Shown: positions 1 to 7,434, numbered from the stretch's first letter. The stretch is DNA of 8,971 nt from Rhodoblastus sp052145335 (GCF_052145335.1 NZ_JBKQOU010000123.1:1-8971), one strand, 5' to 3'. Notes: generated by a model from the letters alone, not told the origin. Numbers and translations: made by a program.

Positions 1-24
1 CACGAAATTTGGGACTCACAGATC

Positions 25-1185
25 ATGAGCGACGAAAGCGAATACTCCTTTTTCAAGCTACGCAAACAGGCCAAGACATATATTTCTAAAGTGTTTAACT
101 TCAATAGCCAAAACCATGAGCGCCTACGTCAGGTAAAAATGGTTATTGAGGGAAACGATCAATTGCATTTTGGCGAGATTGAAGGTGCAATGTGCCTTCG
201 CCTAACGGGTAACACACGAAAGACGCAGGTATCCGCCCTTATTACCCAAGACGATAGGAAAATTAAGCGACTCACTATTCAAACCTTCAAAACACGTGCG
301 GGCGACTGGATTGAGGCTTTCGAGAAGGATGAGTTCACCTTCCGGACCGACGAGTTCGAACGGCTTTTAGCCTTTTTGTCCCAGATTGAATTCATAGACC
401 TGTCGAACGAAGACAGATTTCAGATTGATGACATTTCTACGAAGGCGGGTCCGAAGGCTATAATTGATGCCTCAGATCGCGGACTTATTGACCGCATTAC
501 GAGCATGGAGGAGGAACAAAGGAATAAGCTTTTGCACGCCCTCCAACAGTCATTGACTGCGGAAGAGATCAACATTCTTCTTGGGCGCAGGCAAGGGATG
601 AAGGATTATGAAAACCACATCCTCCTCAATGATTGGAGTGAATCGCAGTGGCAAGACTACTTTGAGCGCGAACAGTGGGTATTCGGATATGGGCTTGATT
701 ATCGCGTGATGCGACAATTTAGCCGAGAAGCGACGGTTGGTGGCGGAGGCAGCGACAACAAGAATAAGCCTGTGATCGACTTCCTCATGACTTTTACGGA
801 CTATACAGTGCTCGTTGAGATCAAGAAGCCAGACACCCCAATTTTTAGGACCAGTCGTGGAGGGCGAGCCGGAACATGGGAATTCAGTTCAGACTTTGTG
901 AGCGCTGTTTCTCAGATATTGGAACAGAAGGCAGAATGGCTCTCTTACGCTCAAACTGGCGAGCATTATAACAAGTCGGGCACCGAGGCTCTGGCTGCGC
1001 GGACCAGAAACGCAAAGTGCATATTAGTTATAGGGTCGCGTGATGAGTTCTCACGTGCCGGAAACCCCCGAGCTGCGAACGTGATGCGCGATACCTTTGA
1101 GCTATTCCGTCGCGAGAATCGTAGTATCGATATCGTTACGTTTGATGAAATGCTTGAGCGGGCTCGCTTTATCACTCATAGCTGA
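25..1185 (+). CDS. sduA: Shedu-type anti-phage nuclease (SduA-like, DUF4263)
   Basis: A 386-residue protein whose C-terminal half (about residues 205-380) matches the DUF4263 domain of Shedu defence nucleases. The sequence shows WVFGYGLDYRV near residue 218, a glycine-rich loop (238-242), then VIDF with Asp252 and VEIKK with Glu265 and Lys267, the D-ExK pattern of the PD-(D/E)XK nuclease fold. A helix follows with SQILEQK (Gln297), and then a predicted beta strand KCILVIGS (331-338). The N-terminal about 190 residues are not recognised; N-terminal parts vary among Shedu proteins and are thought to sense or regulate. Shedu proteins act alone in the cytoplasm as nucleases against phage. The start is uncertain: there is no clear ribosome binding site before ATG 25, and the frame stays open to the left edge of the window, so the true N-terminus may lie further upstream. 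The gene is more A+T-rich than the restriction gene downstream. Confidence 0.85.
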   Translation: MSDESEYSFFKLRKQAKTYISKVFNFNSQNHERLRQVKMVIEGNDQLHFGEIEGAMCLRLTGNTRKTQVSALITQDDRKIKRLTIQTFKTRAGDWIEAFEKDEFTFRTDEFERLLAFLSQIEFIDLSNEDRFQIDDISTKAGPKAIIDASDRGLIDRITSMEEEQRNKLLHALQQSLTAEEINILLGRRQGMKDYENHILLNDWSESQWQDYFEREQWVFGYGLDYRVMRQFSREATVGGGGSDNKNKPVIDFLMTFTDYTVLVEIKKPDTPIFRTSRGGRAGTWEFSSDFVSAVSQILEQKAEWLSYAQTGEHYNKSGTEALAARTRNAKCILVIGSRDEFSRAGNPRAANVMRDTFELFRRENRSIDIVTFDEMLERARFITHS

Positions 1186-1324
1186 TATCTGTGTTATTCC
1201 TATTGTGGTGTCTAAGTTGAAGCAGAAAATAACTTGTTTTACAGCGACATTGCTCTGATTTGATTGGCTTGCAAACTGATCGGCTTCCAATCGTAACTCT
1301 GAAAATTTGATCTGAATTACGTTT

Positions 1325-1353
1325 TTGATGTTCGAAGTGTTGATAAATACTAT
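1325..1353 (+). promoter_or_regulatory. Candidate sigma-70-like promoter for the 1377..1733 gene
   Basis: TTGATG (1325-1330) and TACTAT (1348-1353) are separated by exactly 17 bases. Each box matches the consensus at 4 of 6 positions. It lies in an A+T-rich spacer, with an expected transcript start near 1360, just before the coding start at 1377. No terminator with a T-run is visible after the Shedu gene, so read-through from upstream is also possible. This is a pattern match only. Confidence 0.4.
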
Positions 1354-1376
1354 TCTACGCGGGTGATATAAAAGTG

Positions 1377-1733
1377 ATGTCTATTTACATATACGATCAA
1401 CGAAATTTGCACGACCGTGGGGCGAATACATTTTTCGTCGATTGGTTTAGTGGCTCCTTCGAGGCGGCGCTGCGCATACTCAACCGGCTCGGTGACGCGA
1501 CCTCCGAGGCCACGCAGTTCTGGACAGTGGGCCAGTTCGACGATGACGAAACGGGACTTGCGTTTTTCCAGATATGGAAAAACGCTAAAATTGTGGATGG
1601 GCGAATCGTCGTTCCCGACATCATTGCATTGCAATGGCTCCGTGACCAAAACGTTCGTGTCGTTGAATGCGTGGAAATGGTGTTCTGGTCGAAAAAGAGT
1701 CGCGCTGACTTTATCGCCCAGACAGACCCCTGA
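1377..1733 (+). CDS. Small protein of unknown function between two defence genes
   Basis: A 118-residue protein that I do not recognise. It starts at ATG 1377; a GTG at 1374 directly before it is an alternative. The ribosome binding site is weak (GGGTGA at 1361-1366). The protein is acidic to neutral and rich in aromatic residues, with WFSGSFEAALRILNRLG near the N-terminus (a probable helix), then QFWTVGQFDDDETGLAFFQIW, and VVECVEMVFWSKKS near the C-terminus. It has no signal peptide, membrane segment, cysteine pair or nuclease motif. Codon use fits a real gene, with mostly G or C at third positions from codon 20 on. It sits 188 bases after the Shedu gene and 162 bases before the original start of the restriction-modification gene, all on the same strand. 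Its position suggests an accessory or regulatory role in the island, but that is inference. An opposing reading frame on the minus strand (1350..2417) is judged to be a shadow. Confidence 0.6.
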   Translation: MSIYIYDQRNLHDRGANTFFVDWFSGSFEAALRILNRLGDATSEATQFWTVGQFDDDETGLAFFQIWKNAKIVDGRIVVPDIIALQWLRDQNVRVVECVEMVFWSKKSRADFIAQTDP

Positions 1734-1807
1734 TCGGCCAAATGATTGGGGCTGATAGGGCATTCGCGCGAAGGCTGGAACTGCGGCACCGTGATAACCC
1801 CGTGCAA

Positions 1808-1824
1808 ATCGGCAGGACGCCGAT
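1808..1824. repeat. Short perfect stem-loop upstream of the restriction gene
   Basis: ATCGGC (1808-1813) and GCCGAT (1819-1824) form a 6-base stem around a 5-base loop. No T-run follows, so an intrinsic terminator is unlikely. It could be an operator or a leader structure, or it could be chance. It lies about 25 bases upstream of the nearest promoter-like boxes. Confidence 0.25.
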
Positions 1825-1850
1825 GGCCGTATCAATCCTAAACCTATAGT

Positions 1851-1879
1851 TTGGCACCTGAATTCCGAATCAGAACATT
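1851..1879 (+). promoter_or_regulatory. Weak candidate promoter for the restriction-modification gene
   Basis: TTGGCA (1851-1856), a 17-base spacer and AACATT (1874-1879) would start transcription only about 10 bases before ATG 1896. A competing -10-like box, TATAGT (1845-1850, 5 of 6 matches), lacks a good -35 partner. One of the two probably serves the restriction gene, but neither is strong. Confidence 0.25.
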
Positions 1880-1895
1880 GAGTGACGGTGCATCG

Positions 1896-2099
1896 ATGCC
1901 GACCAACCTCCGCCAGATTCTCGAAAAATATCGCGCAAATGCTGCATCGGAGAGGGAAAAGGGCACCTATTTCGAGCATCTTACCAAAATCTGGTTGTAA
2001 AACGCGCCGACCCAACGCGCGCAATTTTCGCGCGTCCTGACTTTCGGCGACTGGGCAAAGGAAAACCGACAAGATCAGCGCGACACCGGTATCGACCTC
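1896..2099 (+). pseudogene. Detached N-terminal part of the Type ISP enzyme, cut by an in-frame TAA
   Basis: ATG 1896 opens a reading frame in the same phase as the large gene that follows. It reads MPTNLRQILEKYRANAAS and so on to TKIWL (34 residues), then TAA at 1998-2000, then continues open as NAPTQRAQFSRVLTFGDW and onward through TGIDLVAQLADS into the large gene. The phrase KGTYFEHLTKIWL followed by a Trp-containing strand and TGIDLVA is the usual start of Mrr-like nuclease domains in Type ISP enzymes. The TAA therefore interrupts a conserved domain rather than ending a separate small gene. A single T-for-A change at 1998 (AAA Lys to TAA) would explain it. The presumed catalytic Asp (GAC 2094-2096, residue 67 counted from 1896) is in this detached part. 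The ribosome binding site before ATG 1896 is weak. Whether the stop is real, recent or a sequencing error cannot be told from this window. Confidence 0.7.
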
Positions 2100-5000
2100 G
2101 TGGCGCAACTTGCCGACAGTCCCGACGACTGGTGCGCGATCCAATGCAAATTTTATCGCGAAGGCTACCGCATCCAGAAAGCGGATATTGACAGCTTTTT
2201 CACGGCGTCGGGGAAACGCCCGTTCACACGACGCTTGATTGTGGACACGACCGACGCTCAATGGAGTGAACACGCCGACGAGGCGTTGCACAATCAAATC
2301 GTTGAAACAACCCGAGTTGGCCTCAGCGATTTGGAAGACAGCGGAATCGATTGGGCGGCTTTTGCCCGCAACAAGTCGGTGCAACTCGTCGAGAAAAAAC
2401 ACCCGCGACAGCATCAAATTGAAGCCTTGGCGGCGGTGCGCGAAGGCTTACAGGATGCAGATCGCGGCAAGCTCATTATGGCCTGCGGCACTGGTAAGAC
2501 ATACACCGCGTTGCAGATCGCTGAAGCGCTGGCTGGCAAGGGCGGGCGGGTCCTATTTCTCGTCCCGTCGTTGTCGCTCATGTCGCAGACAATCCGCGAA
2601 TGGTCGATTGATTGCACCATTCCGCTTCGATCCTTCGCCGTCTGTTCGGACGTGCAGGTCGGCGTTCGTAAAGTGAAAAACGACGATCTTGCGGACATGG
2701 ATGTTCATGATCTGGAAATACCAGCTACGACGCACGGCGCGAAACTCGGCGCCAAAGCCAATGCGCCCGATCCCGAACGGATGACCGTCGTCTTTTCGAC
2801 CTATCAATCCATTCAGGCGATCCACGACGCGCAGGCCAAATTCGGCTTACCGGGATTTGACCTGATTGTTTGCGACGAAGCGCACCGGACCACGGGCGTC
2901 ACCCTTTCGGGAGAAGACGAAAGCAATTTCGTCCGGGTGCATGACGCCGAATATATCAGGGGCAAAAAGCGCGTCTATATGACCGCGACCCCACGCATCT
3001 TCGGCGAAGCGGTCAAAAAGACCGCCGAAGATGCCGACGCCGTTTTGTGTTCGATGGACGATCCCACCAAGTTCGGCGAAACGCTGTTTACCAGAAACTT
3101 TTCATGGGCTGTCCAGAACGGCCTTTTGACCGATTACAAAGTGATCGTGCTGGCGGTGGACGAAGAATCGGTCAGTGCCAGCCTGCAAAAGCGTCTCGCC
3201 GACGAAAATAGCGAATTGGTGCTGGATGACGCCACGAAAATTGTCGGCTGTTATAAGGCCCTTACCAAGGCCGATTTGAAGCCCGATGTTGCGGGCGACA
3301 CCGGACCGATGCGCCGCGCATTGGCGTTCGCGCGCGACATCAAGCGCTCAAAGCTGGTCCAATCCGAATTCGAGCGTGTGGCCGAGGATTGGCGCGACGC
3401 GCTCGACCCCAAAGTCGCCGAAACGATTCCGCCTTTGGAATGCGAGGTCGAGCATGTGGACGGCGGGTTTAGCGCGCATGCCCGCAATTCTCTTCTGTCG
3501 TGGCTGAAAGAGGATACTGGCGCCGATGGCCCTTGCCGCATCCTGACCAACGCACGGTGCCTGTCAGAAGGCGTGGACGTTCCCGCGCTCGACGCGATCC
3601 TTTTCCTGCATCCTCGAAAATCGCAGATCGACGTGGTGCAATCGGTCGGGCGCGTTATGCGCCGCGCCGAAGGCAAAAAGATGGGCTACGTGATTTTACC
3701 AGTCGGAGTTCCGGCTGGCGTCGAGCCCGAAAAAGCCTTGGACGATAACGACAAATACAAGGTTGTTTGGCAGATTTTGAACGCCCTGCGAGCCCATGAC
3801 GACCGGCTGGATGCGACAATCAACAAGATCGATCTCGGCGTCGATCCGGGCGACCGCATCGAGATTATCGCCGTCACCAACACGCTACCGAAGCGCGCCG
3901 CAGCCTGCGGAACCGGACTTGATATTGGTAAGGGCGGCGGCGCAGGCGACGTCGATCCGGGAGACACCCTGACCAGCGGCGTCATCCCCCAAACCCAGAT
4001 GACCTTCGGATTCGACGAGTTCTCGAAAGCCATCATGGCGCGCATCGTCAAAAAATGCGGCACACGCGCCTATTGGGAAGACTGGGCGAAGGATGTTGCC
4101 CGGATCGCGGAAGTGCATGTCACCCGCATCCGCGCGGCGGTGAAGGCGGCGGGCTCAGAGGAGAAGCACGCTTTCGAGACCTTCCTCGCCGAAATCCGCG
4201 ATGATCTAAACGACAGTATCACCGAGGAAGAAGCGATTGAGATGCTTGCCCAGCATCTCATTACCCGCCCGGTCTTCGATGCGCTTTTCGAGGGCTACAG
4301 CTTCGCCCAGAACAACCCGGTCTCCAAAGCCCTCCAAGGCGTTCTCGACGTTTTGGACCGGCAAAATTTGGAGAAGGAGGCCGAAAGCCTCAACAAATTT
4401 TACGCCAGCGTGAAAATGCGCGCGCAGGGCATCGAGGACGCCGCCGCCAAACAGAAGATCGTCGTCGAACTCTACGACAAATTCTTCAAGGCGGCCTTTC
4501 CCAAGCTTACTGCGCGACTGGGCATCGTCTACACACCGGTTGAAGTGGTCGATTTCATCATCAAGTCCGTCGATGAGGTGCTGCAATCCGAATTCGACCA
4601 GACCCTCGGCAGCGAAGGCGTTCACATCATCGATCCATTCGTCGGCACCGGCACGTTCATCACTCGCCTGATGCAGTCGGGGCTGATTAAGCCTGAGCAG
4701 ATGCCGCACAAATACCGGAACGAAATCCACGCCAACGAGATTGTGCTGCTGGCCTATTACATCGCCGCCATCAACATCGAGGCGGTCTATCACGAGCAGA
4801 TGAGCGGGGCATACGAACCCTTCCCCGGCATCTGTCTGACCGACACGTTTCAACTTTATGAGAATAATCGTGACCTTGTCAGCGACATGCTTGCGGTCAA
4901 CACCGACCGTCGTGCGCGGCAGAAGGAACTTGACATTCGGGTGATCATAGGCAATCCGCCTTATTCGGCGGGGCAGAACAGCGCGAACGATAACGCGGCT

Positions 5001-6887
5001 AACCTCGACTATCCGAGACTCGATAGCCGCATTCGCGAGACCTACGCGGCACGGTCCGAGGCAATCAATAAGAACGCGCTCTATGACAGCTACATCCGCG
5101 CCATCCGCTGGGCGAGCGACCGCATTGGCGAGAATGGCGTGATCGGCTTCGTCACCAATGCAGGCTGGATCGATTCCGCTGTCGCCAATGGGTTGCGCAA
5201 GTGTCTGGCTGAGGAGTTCTCCAGCCTGCACATTTTCCATCTTCGCGGTAACCAGCGCACATCGGGCGAGCGATCCCGCAGGGAAGGCGGCAAAATTTTC
5301 GGCCAAGGCAGCCGCACGCCGGTTGCCATCGCCATTTTGGTCAAGAACCCGGCCTCGGCGGAAAAGGGCGCGATCCGTTTTCACGACATTGGTGACTATC
5401 TGACGCGCGACCAGAAGCTCGCCATCACAGAACGCTTCGGTAGCATTGGCGGGGTTTCGGCTGCAAATGGCTGGCTGAAAGTCACTCCGGACGAACATGG
5501 TGATTGGCTGAAACAGCGCGATGACAGTTTCGATCAGTTCATTGTCCTTGGCGACAAGGACGATACCAATGAGAGCGCGTTGTTTGCGAACTTTTCGTCC
5601 GGCCTGAAAACCCAGCGCGATGCTTGGGCTTTCAATTCAAGCCGAACAACATTGGCTGAGACCATGCGTGGGATGATCGGTTTCTACAACGCCGAACTTC
5701 AGCGTTTCAACGCCGCACATCCGAGGGCTGATCGCAAAACGCGCGCCGAAAAAGTCGATGGCTTTGTCGATGCCGATGCGAAGAACATCAGTTGGACGCG
5801 CGCGCTGAAGGCAGATTTAGCTAAGGCCAAGAGCTTCGCGTTTGAGGAAGCATGCCTCGCGCCAAGCCTGTATCGGCCTTTCACGAGGCAATGGCTCTAC
5901 TATAGTCGCCACTTCAACGAGATGGTCTATCAGATGCCCCGCCTTTTCCCAATGGGCGAGGCGGCGGCGGAAAACCTGATGATTTGCATGTCGGGCGGCG
6001 GCGAGAAAGTGCCTTTTTCGGTTCTGCTTGCGGACCGACTGCCAAGCCTTCATATGGCAGATATTGAGGGGTCACAATGCTTTCCTCGCTACCTCTATGA
6101 CAAGAAAGGCGACGAGGAAGCGGATGAACCGCAGGGAATGCTCTTCAACAGTGATGCATCACCCCAGCGCGTCCGCCGCGACGCCATCACCGACGAAGGC
6201 CTGAAGCATTTCACCGATGCCTATCCGGGTGACGCGATCACCAAGGACGACCTGTTTTATTATGTCTATGGCCTGCTGCACTCTGAGGAGTATCGCGAAC
6301 GCTATGCCGATAACCTCTCGAAGCAGTTGCCGCGCATCCCACGGATGAAGCGCGCCGAGGATTTCCGCGCCTTCGTCGAGGCCGGTCGTCGGCTTGGTGA
6401 CCTGCATGTGAATTACGAGACCGCCGAACCTTACGCGGTGACGATCAAGGAAGGCGACTTGCGCCTCGCCCATATCCCCGACCCGGTCGCCTATTTCCGC
6501 GTTGAGAAAATGAAATTTGCCGGAAAGCGTCCGGGGCTGGACAAAACCACAGTCATTTACAATCCACGCATCACGATCACGGAAATCCCGCTCGAAGCTT
6601 ACGACTACGTTGTCAACGGCAAGCCCGCGCTGGAATGGGTGATGGAGCGGCAATGCGTGAAGACAGACCCCGCCAGCGGCATCGTCAATGACGCCAACGC
6701 CTATGCCAACGAAACGGTCGGCGATCCGGCCTACCCGTTCAAGTTATTTTGCCGCGTGATCACGGTCAGCCTCGAAACAATGAGGATCGTGCGCGGTCTT
6801 CCTCCACTCGATATTTTGGAGCCGGGCGCCACAGCAGAGCCAAAGGAAATGGTCGAGCGTCAGTCGGAACCCCTTTCCTTCGCATAA
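2100..6887 (+). CDS. Type ISP restriction-modification enzyme (LlaGI/LlaBIII-like), N-terminus lost
   Basis: A single-chain restriction enzyme, DNA translocase and N6-adenine methyltransferase, 1595 residues from GTG 2100 and about 1663 if read from ATG 1896. Numbering from 1896: the rest of the Mrr-like nuclease with QCK at 83-85; SF2 motor with Walker A ACGTGKT (196-202), DEAH (327-330), TATP (363-366) and QSVGRVMRR (582-590); a linking helical region (about 690-870); methyltransferase with YTPVEVVDFI (879-888), SAM-binding DPFVGTGTF (913-921) and catalytic NPPY (1020-1023), followed by the SAGQNSANDN stretch typical of Type ISP; and a C-terminal target-recognition part (about 1200-1650). 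In this class the enzyme methylates one strand of its site, and unmodified sites trigger ATP-driven translocation and cleavage when converging enzymes collide. The GTG start lacks a ribosome binding site and lies just past the presumed nuclease Asp, so a product starting here should lack an intact nuclease site. The remaining 1595 codons show no decay. Confidence 0.88.
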   Translation: MAQLADSPDDWCAIQCKFYREGYRIQKADIDSFFTASGKRPFTRRLIVDTTDAQWSEHADEALHNQIVETTRVGLSDLEDSGIDWAAFARNKSVQLVEKKHPRQHQIEALAAVREGLQDADRGKLIMACGTGKTYTALQIAEALAGKGGRVLFLVPSLSLMSQTIREWSIDCTIPLRSFAVCSDVQVGVRKVKNDDLADMDVHDLEIPATTHGAKLGAKANAPDPERMTVVFSTYQSIQAIHDAQAKFGLPGFDLIVCDEAHRTTGVTLSGEDESNFVRVHDAEYIRGKKRVYMTATPRIFGEAVKKTAEDADAVLCSMDDPTKFGETLFTRNFSWAVQNGLLTDYKVIVLAVDEESVSASLQKRLADENSELVLDDATKIVGCYKALTKADLKPDVAGDTGPMRRALAFARDIKRSKLVQSEFERVAEDWRDALDPKVAETIPPLECEVEHVDGGFSAHARNSLLSWLKEDTGADGPCRILTNARCLSEGVDVPALDAILFLHPRKSQIDVVQSVGRVMRRAEGKKMGYVILPVGVPAGVEPEKALDDNDKYKVVWQILNALRAHDDRLDATINKIDLGVDPGDRIEIIAVTNTLPKRAAACGTGLDIGKGGGAGDVDPGDTLTSGVIPQTQMTFGFDEFSKAIMARIVKKCGTRAYWEDWAKDVARIAEVHVTRIRAAVKAAGSEEKHAFETFLAEIRDDLNDSITEEEAIEMLAQHLITRPVFDALFEGYSFAQNNPVSKALQGVLDVLDRQNLEKEAESLNKFYASVKMRAQGIEDAAAKQKIVVELYDKFFKAAFPKLTARLGIVYTPVEVVDFIIKSVDEVLQSEFDQTLGSEGVHIIDPFVGTGTFITRLMQSGLIKPEQMPHKYRNEIHANEIVLLAYYIAAINIEAVYHEQMSGAYEPFPGICLTDTFQLYENNRDLVSDMLAVNTDRRARQKELDIRVIIGNPPYSAGQNSANDNAANLDYPRLDSRIRETYAARSEAINKNALYDSYIRAIRWASDRIGENGVIGFVTNAGWIDSAVANGLRKCLAEEFSSLHIFHLRGNQRTSGERSRREGGKIFGQGSRTPVAIAILVKNPASAEKGAIRFHDIGDYLTRDQKLAITERFGSIGGVSAANGWLKVTPDEHGDWLKQRDDSFDQFIVLGDKDDTNESALFANFSSGLKTQRDAWAFNSSRTTLAETMRGMIGFYNAELQRFNAAHPRADRKTRAEKVDGFVDADAKNISWTRALKADLAKAKSFAFEEACLAPSLYRPFTRQWLYYSRHFNEMVYQMPRLFPMGEAAAENLMICMSGGGEKVPFSVLLADRLPSLHMADIEGSQCFPRYLYDKKGDEEADEPQGMLFNSDASPQRVRRDAITDEGLKHFTDAYPGDAITKDDLFYYVYGLLHSEEYRERYADNLSKQLPRIPRMKRAEDFRAFVEAGRRLGDLHVNYETAEPYAVTIKEGDLRLAHIPDPVAYFRVEKMKFAGKRPGLDKTTVIYNPRITITEIPLEAYDYVVNGKPALEWVMERQCVKTDPASGIVNDANAYANETVGDPAYPFKLFCRVITVSLETMRIVRGLPPLDILEPGATAEPKEMVERQSEPLSFA

Positions 6888-6895
6888 AAGACGAT

Positions 6896-6939
6896 TTTGG
6901 ACGGGATCACGGCACATCCGTGGCCCGCCCCGTCCCAAA
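6896..6939. terminator. Stem-loop between convergent genes, possible terminator
   Basis: TTTGGACGGG (6896-6905) pairs with CCCGTCCCAAA (6929-6939) with one bulged base. Inside it, CACGG (6908-6912) pairs with CCGTG (6918-6922) around a 5-base loop. It starts 8 bases after the restriction gene stop and covers the last codons of the opposing gene. On the minus strand the outer arm is followed by AAAATCGTCTTTT, a poor T-run; on the plus strand there is none. It is best read as a weak or factor-assisted terminator, mainly for the minus-strand operon. Confidence 0.4.
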
Positions 6940-7200
6940 CGCGCGGTGATCCCTCCAATCGGGCGTCAATGCCACCCTACGACCTCCGCAGCCCCTGCAT
7001 AACCATTTCCGCGAGCCTGCTACCTTCGGGAAAAACATTTCGTCGGGCAAGGCGAGAGCGTCGAAGGAAATTGAGACGGAGCGCTGGCATTTCGATTCCG
7101 TGCAGGTGACCCAAACCGCGCGGAGACCCATCGAGCGCAGATGGCCGATGGTTGGCGGATTGAATGGTGGGGCGGAGTTCGTCACGGACCGCGCATACAC
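6907..7200 (-). CDS. Small zinc-ribbon-like protein with two cysteine pairs
   Basis: A 97-residue protein, last gene of the minus-strand trio. It shows Cys33-X4-Cys38 and Cys68-X2-Cys71, followed by GGRRVALTPDW, as expected for a small zinc-binding ribbon. The stretch GLRAVWVTC before the first pair resembles small zinc-ribbon hypotheticals I know from rhizobia (recall, not a search). No partner domain is present, so the role (nucleic-acid or protein binding) is unknown. The GTG start at 7200 directly abuts the TAG of the gene upstream, with no bases between, which suggests translational coupling. An internal ATG at residue 24 is an alternative start that would keep both cysteine pairs. The C-terminal pattern (CXXCGGR, V, TP, W) is shared with the upstream neighbour, so the two look like an old tandem duplication. 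Confidence 0.65.
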   Translation of the reverse strand: MYARSVTNSAPPFNPPTIGHLRSMGLRAVWVTCTESKCQRSVSISFDALALPDEMFFPKVAGSRKWLCRGCGGRRVALTPDWRDHRAFGTGRATDVP

Positions 7201-7434
7201 CTAATTGGTCTTCGGGGCATCACCCGGCCACACCGGCGTGACACCCACGTTTCTCCCACCGCATGCAGGACAAATCATCAGCTCTTGAATTTTCGCCAGA
7301 GTCGTCGCTGACGGCAGCATGGTGATCGGAGCATCCCAACTCTCGCCGCATCGTAAACATGACGCTTCGATTTTTTCCACGCCATGCATGAGAAGATCGG
7401 CGACCATGATTGCCGAAGGCTCGACCCTTCGCAT
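7201..7434 (-). CDS. Small zinc-ribbon-like protein, relative of its downstream neighbour
   Basis: A 77-residue protein with Cys26-X2-Cys29 and Cys55-X2-Cys58, then GGRNVGVTPVW. The layout is a short N-terminal helix (VADLLMHGVEKIEAS), first cysteine pair, a linker of 25 residues and second cysteine pair. This is the same as in the adjacent downstream gene, with clear C-terminal identity. The start ATG at 7434 overlaps the TAA of the upstream gene (TAATG). It is preceded by GAGGG at 7445-7441, six bases away, so this is a well-supported start and the two genes are translationally coupled. Binding of one zinc ion is inferred from the cysteines. Function unknown. Confidence 0.68.
   Translation of the reverse strand: MRRVEPSAIMVADLLMHGVEKIEASCLRCGESWDAPITMLPSATTLAKIQELMICPACGGRNVGVTPVWPGDAPKTN

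Noticed and set aside
1262..1292. Inverted repeat GATTGG / CCAATC after the Shedu gene, considered as a terminator
   Set aside because: Six-base arms, 19-base loop and no T-run; not convincing as a terminator.
1896..2000. Independent 34-residue leader peptide gene before the restriction gene
   Set aside because: Its sequence continues in phase across the stop as one nuclease domain, and it is about 100 bases from the next start, too far for simple coupling.
1350..2417. Minus-strand open frame of 355 codons opposite the small gene and the start of the restriction gene
   Set aside because: It runs antisense to two better-supported plus-strand frames in the same relative phase, its residues show no domain, and similar long shadows occur elsewhere against the restriction gene.
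4206..5498. Minus-strand open frame of 430 codons inside the methyltransferase region
   Set aside because: It lies wholly opposite conserved motifs (DPFVGTGTF, NPPY); its composition (rich in Asp, Val, Leu) is what a GC-rich antisense frame gives.
6903..6953. Inverted repeat GGGATCAC / GTGATCCC
   Set aside because: Only 8 bases with a 35-base loop, competes with the better nested stem-loop at 6896-6939, and could occur by chance.
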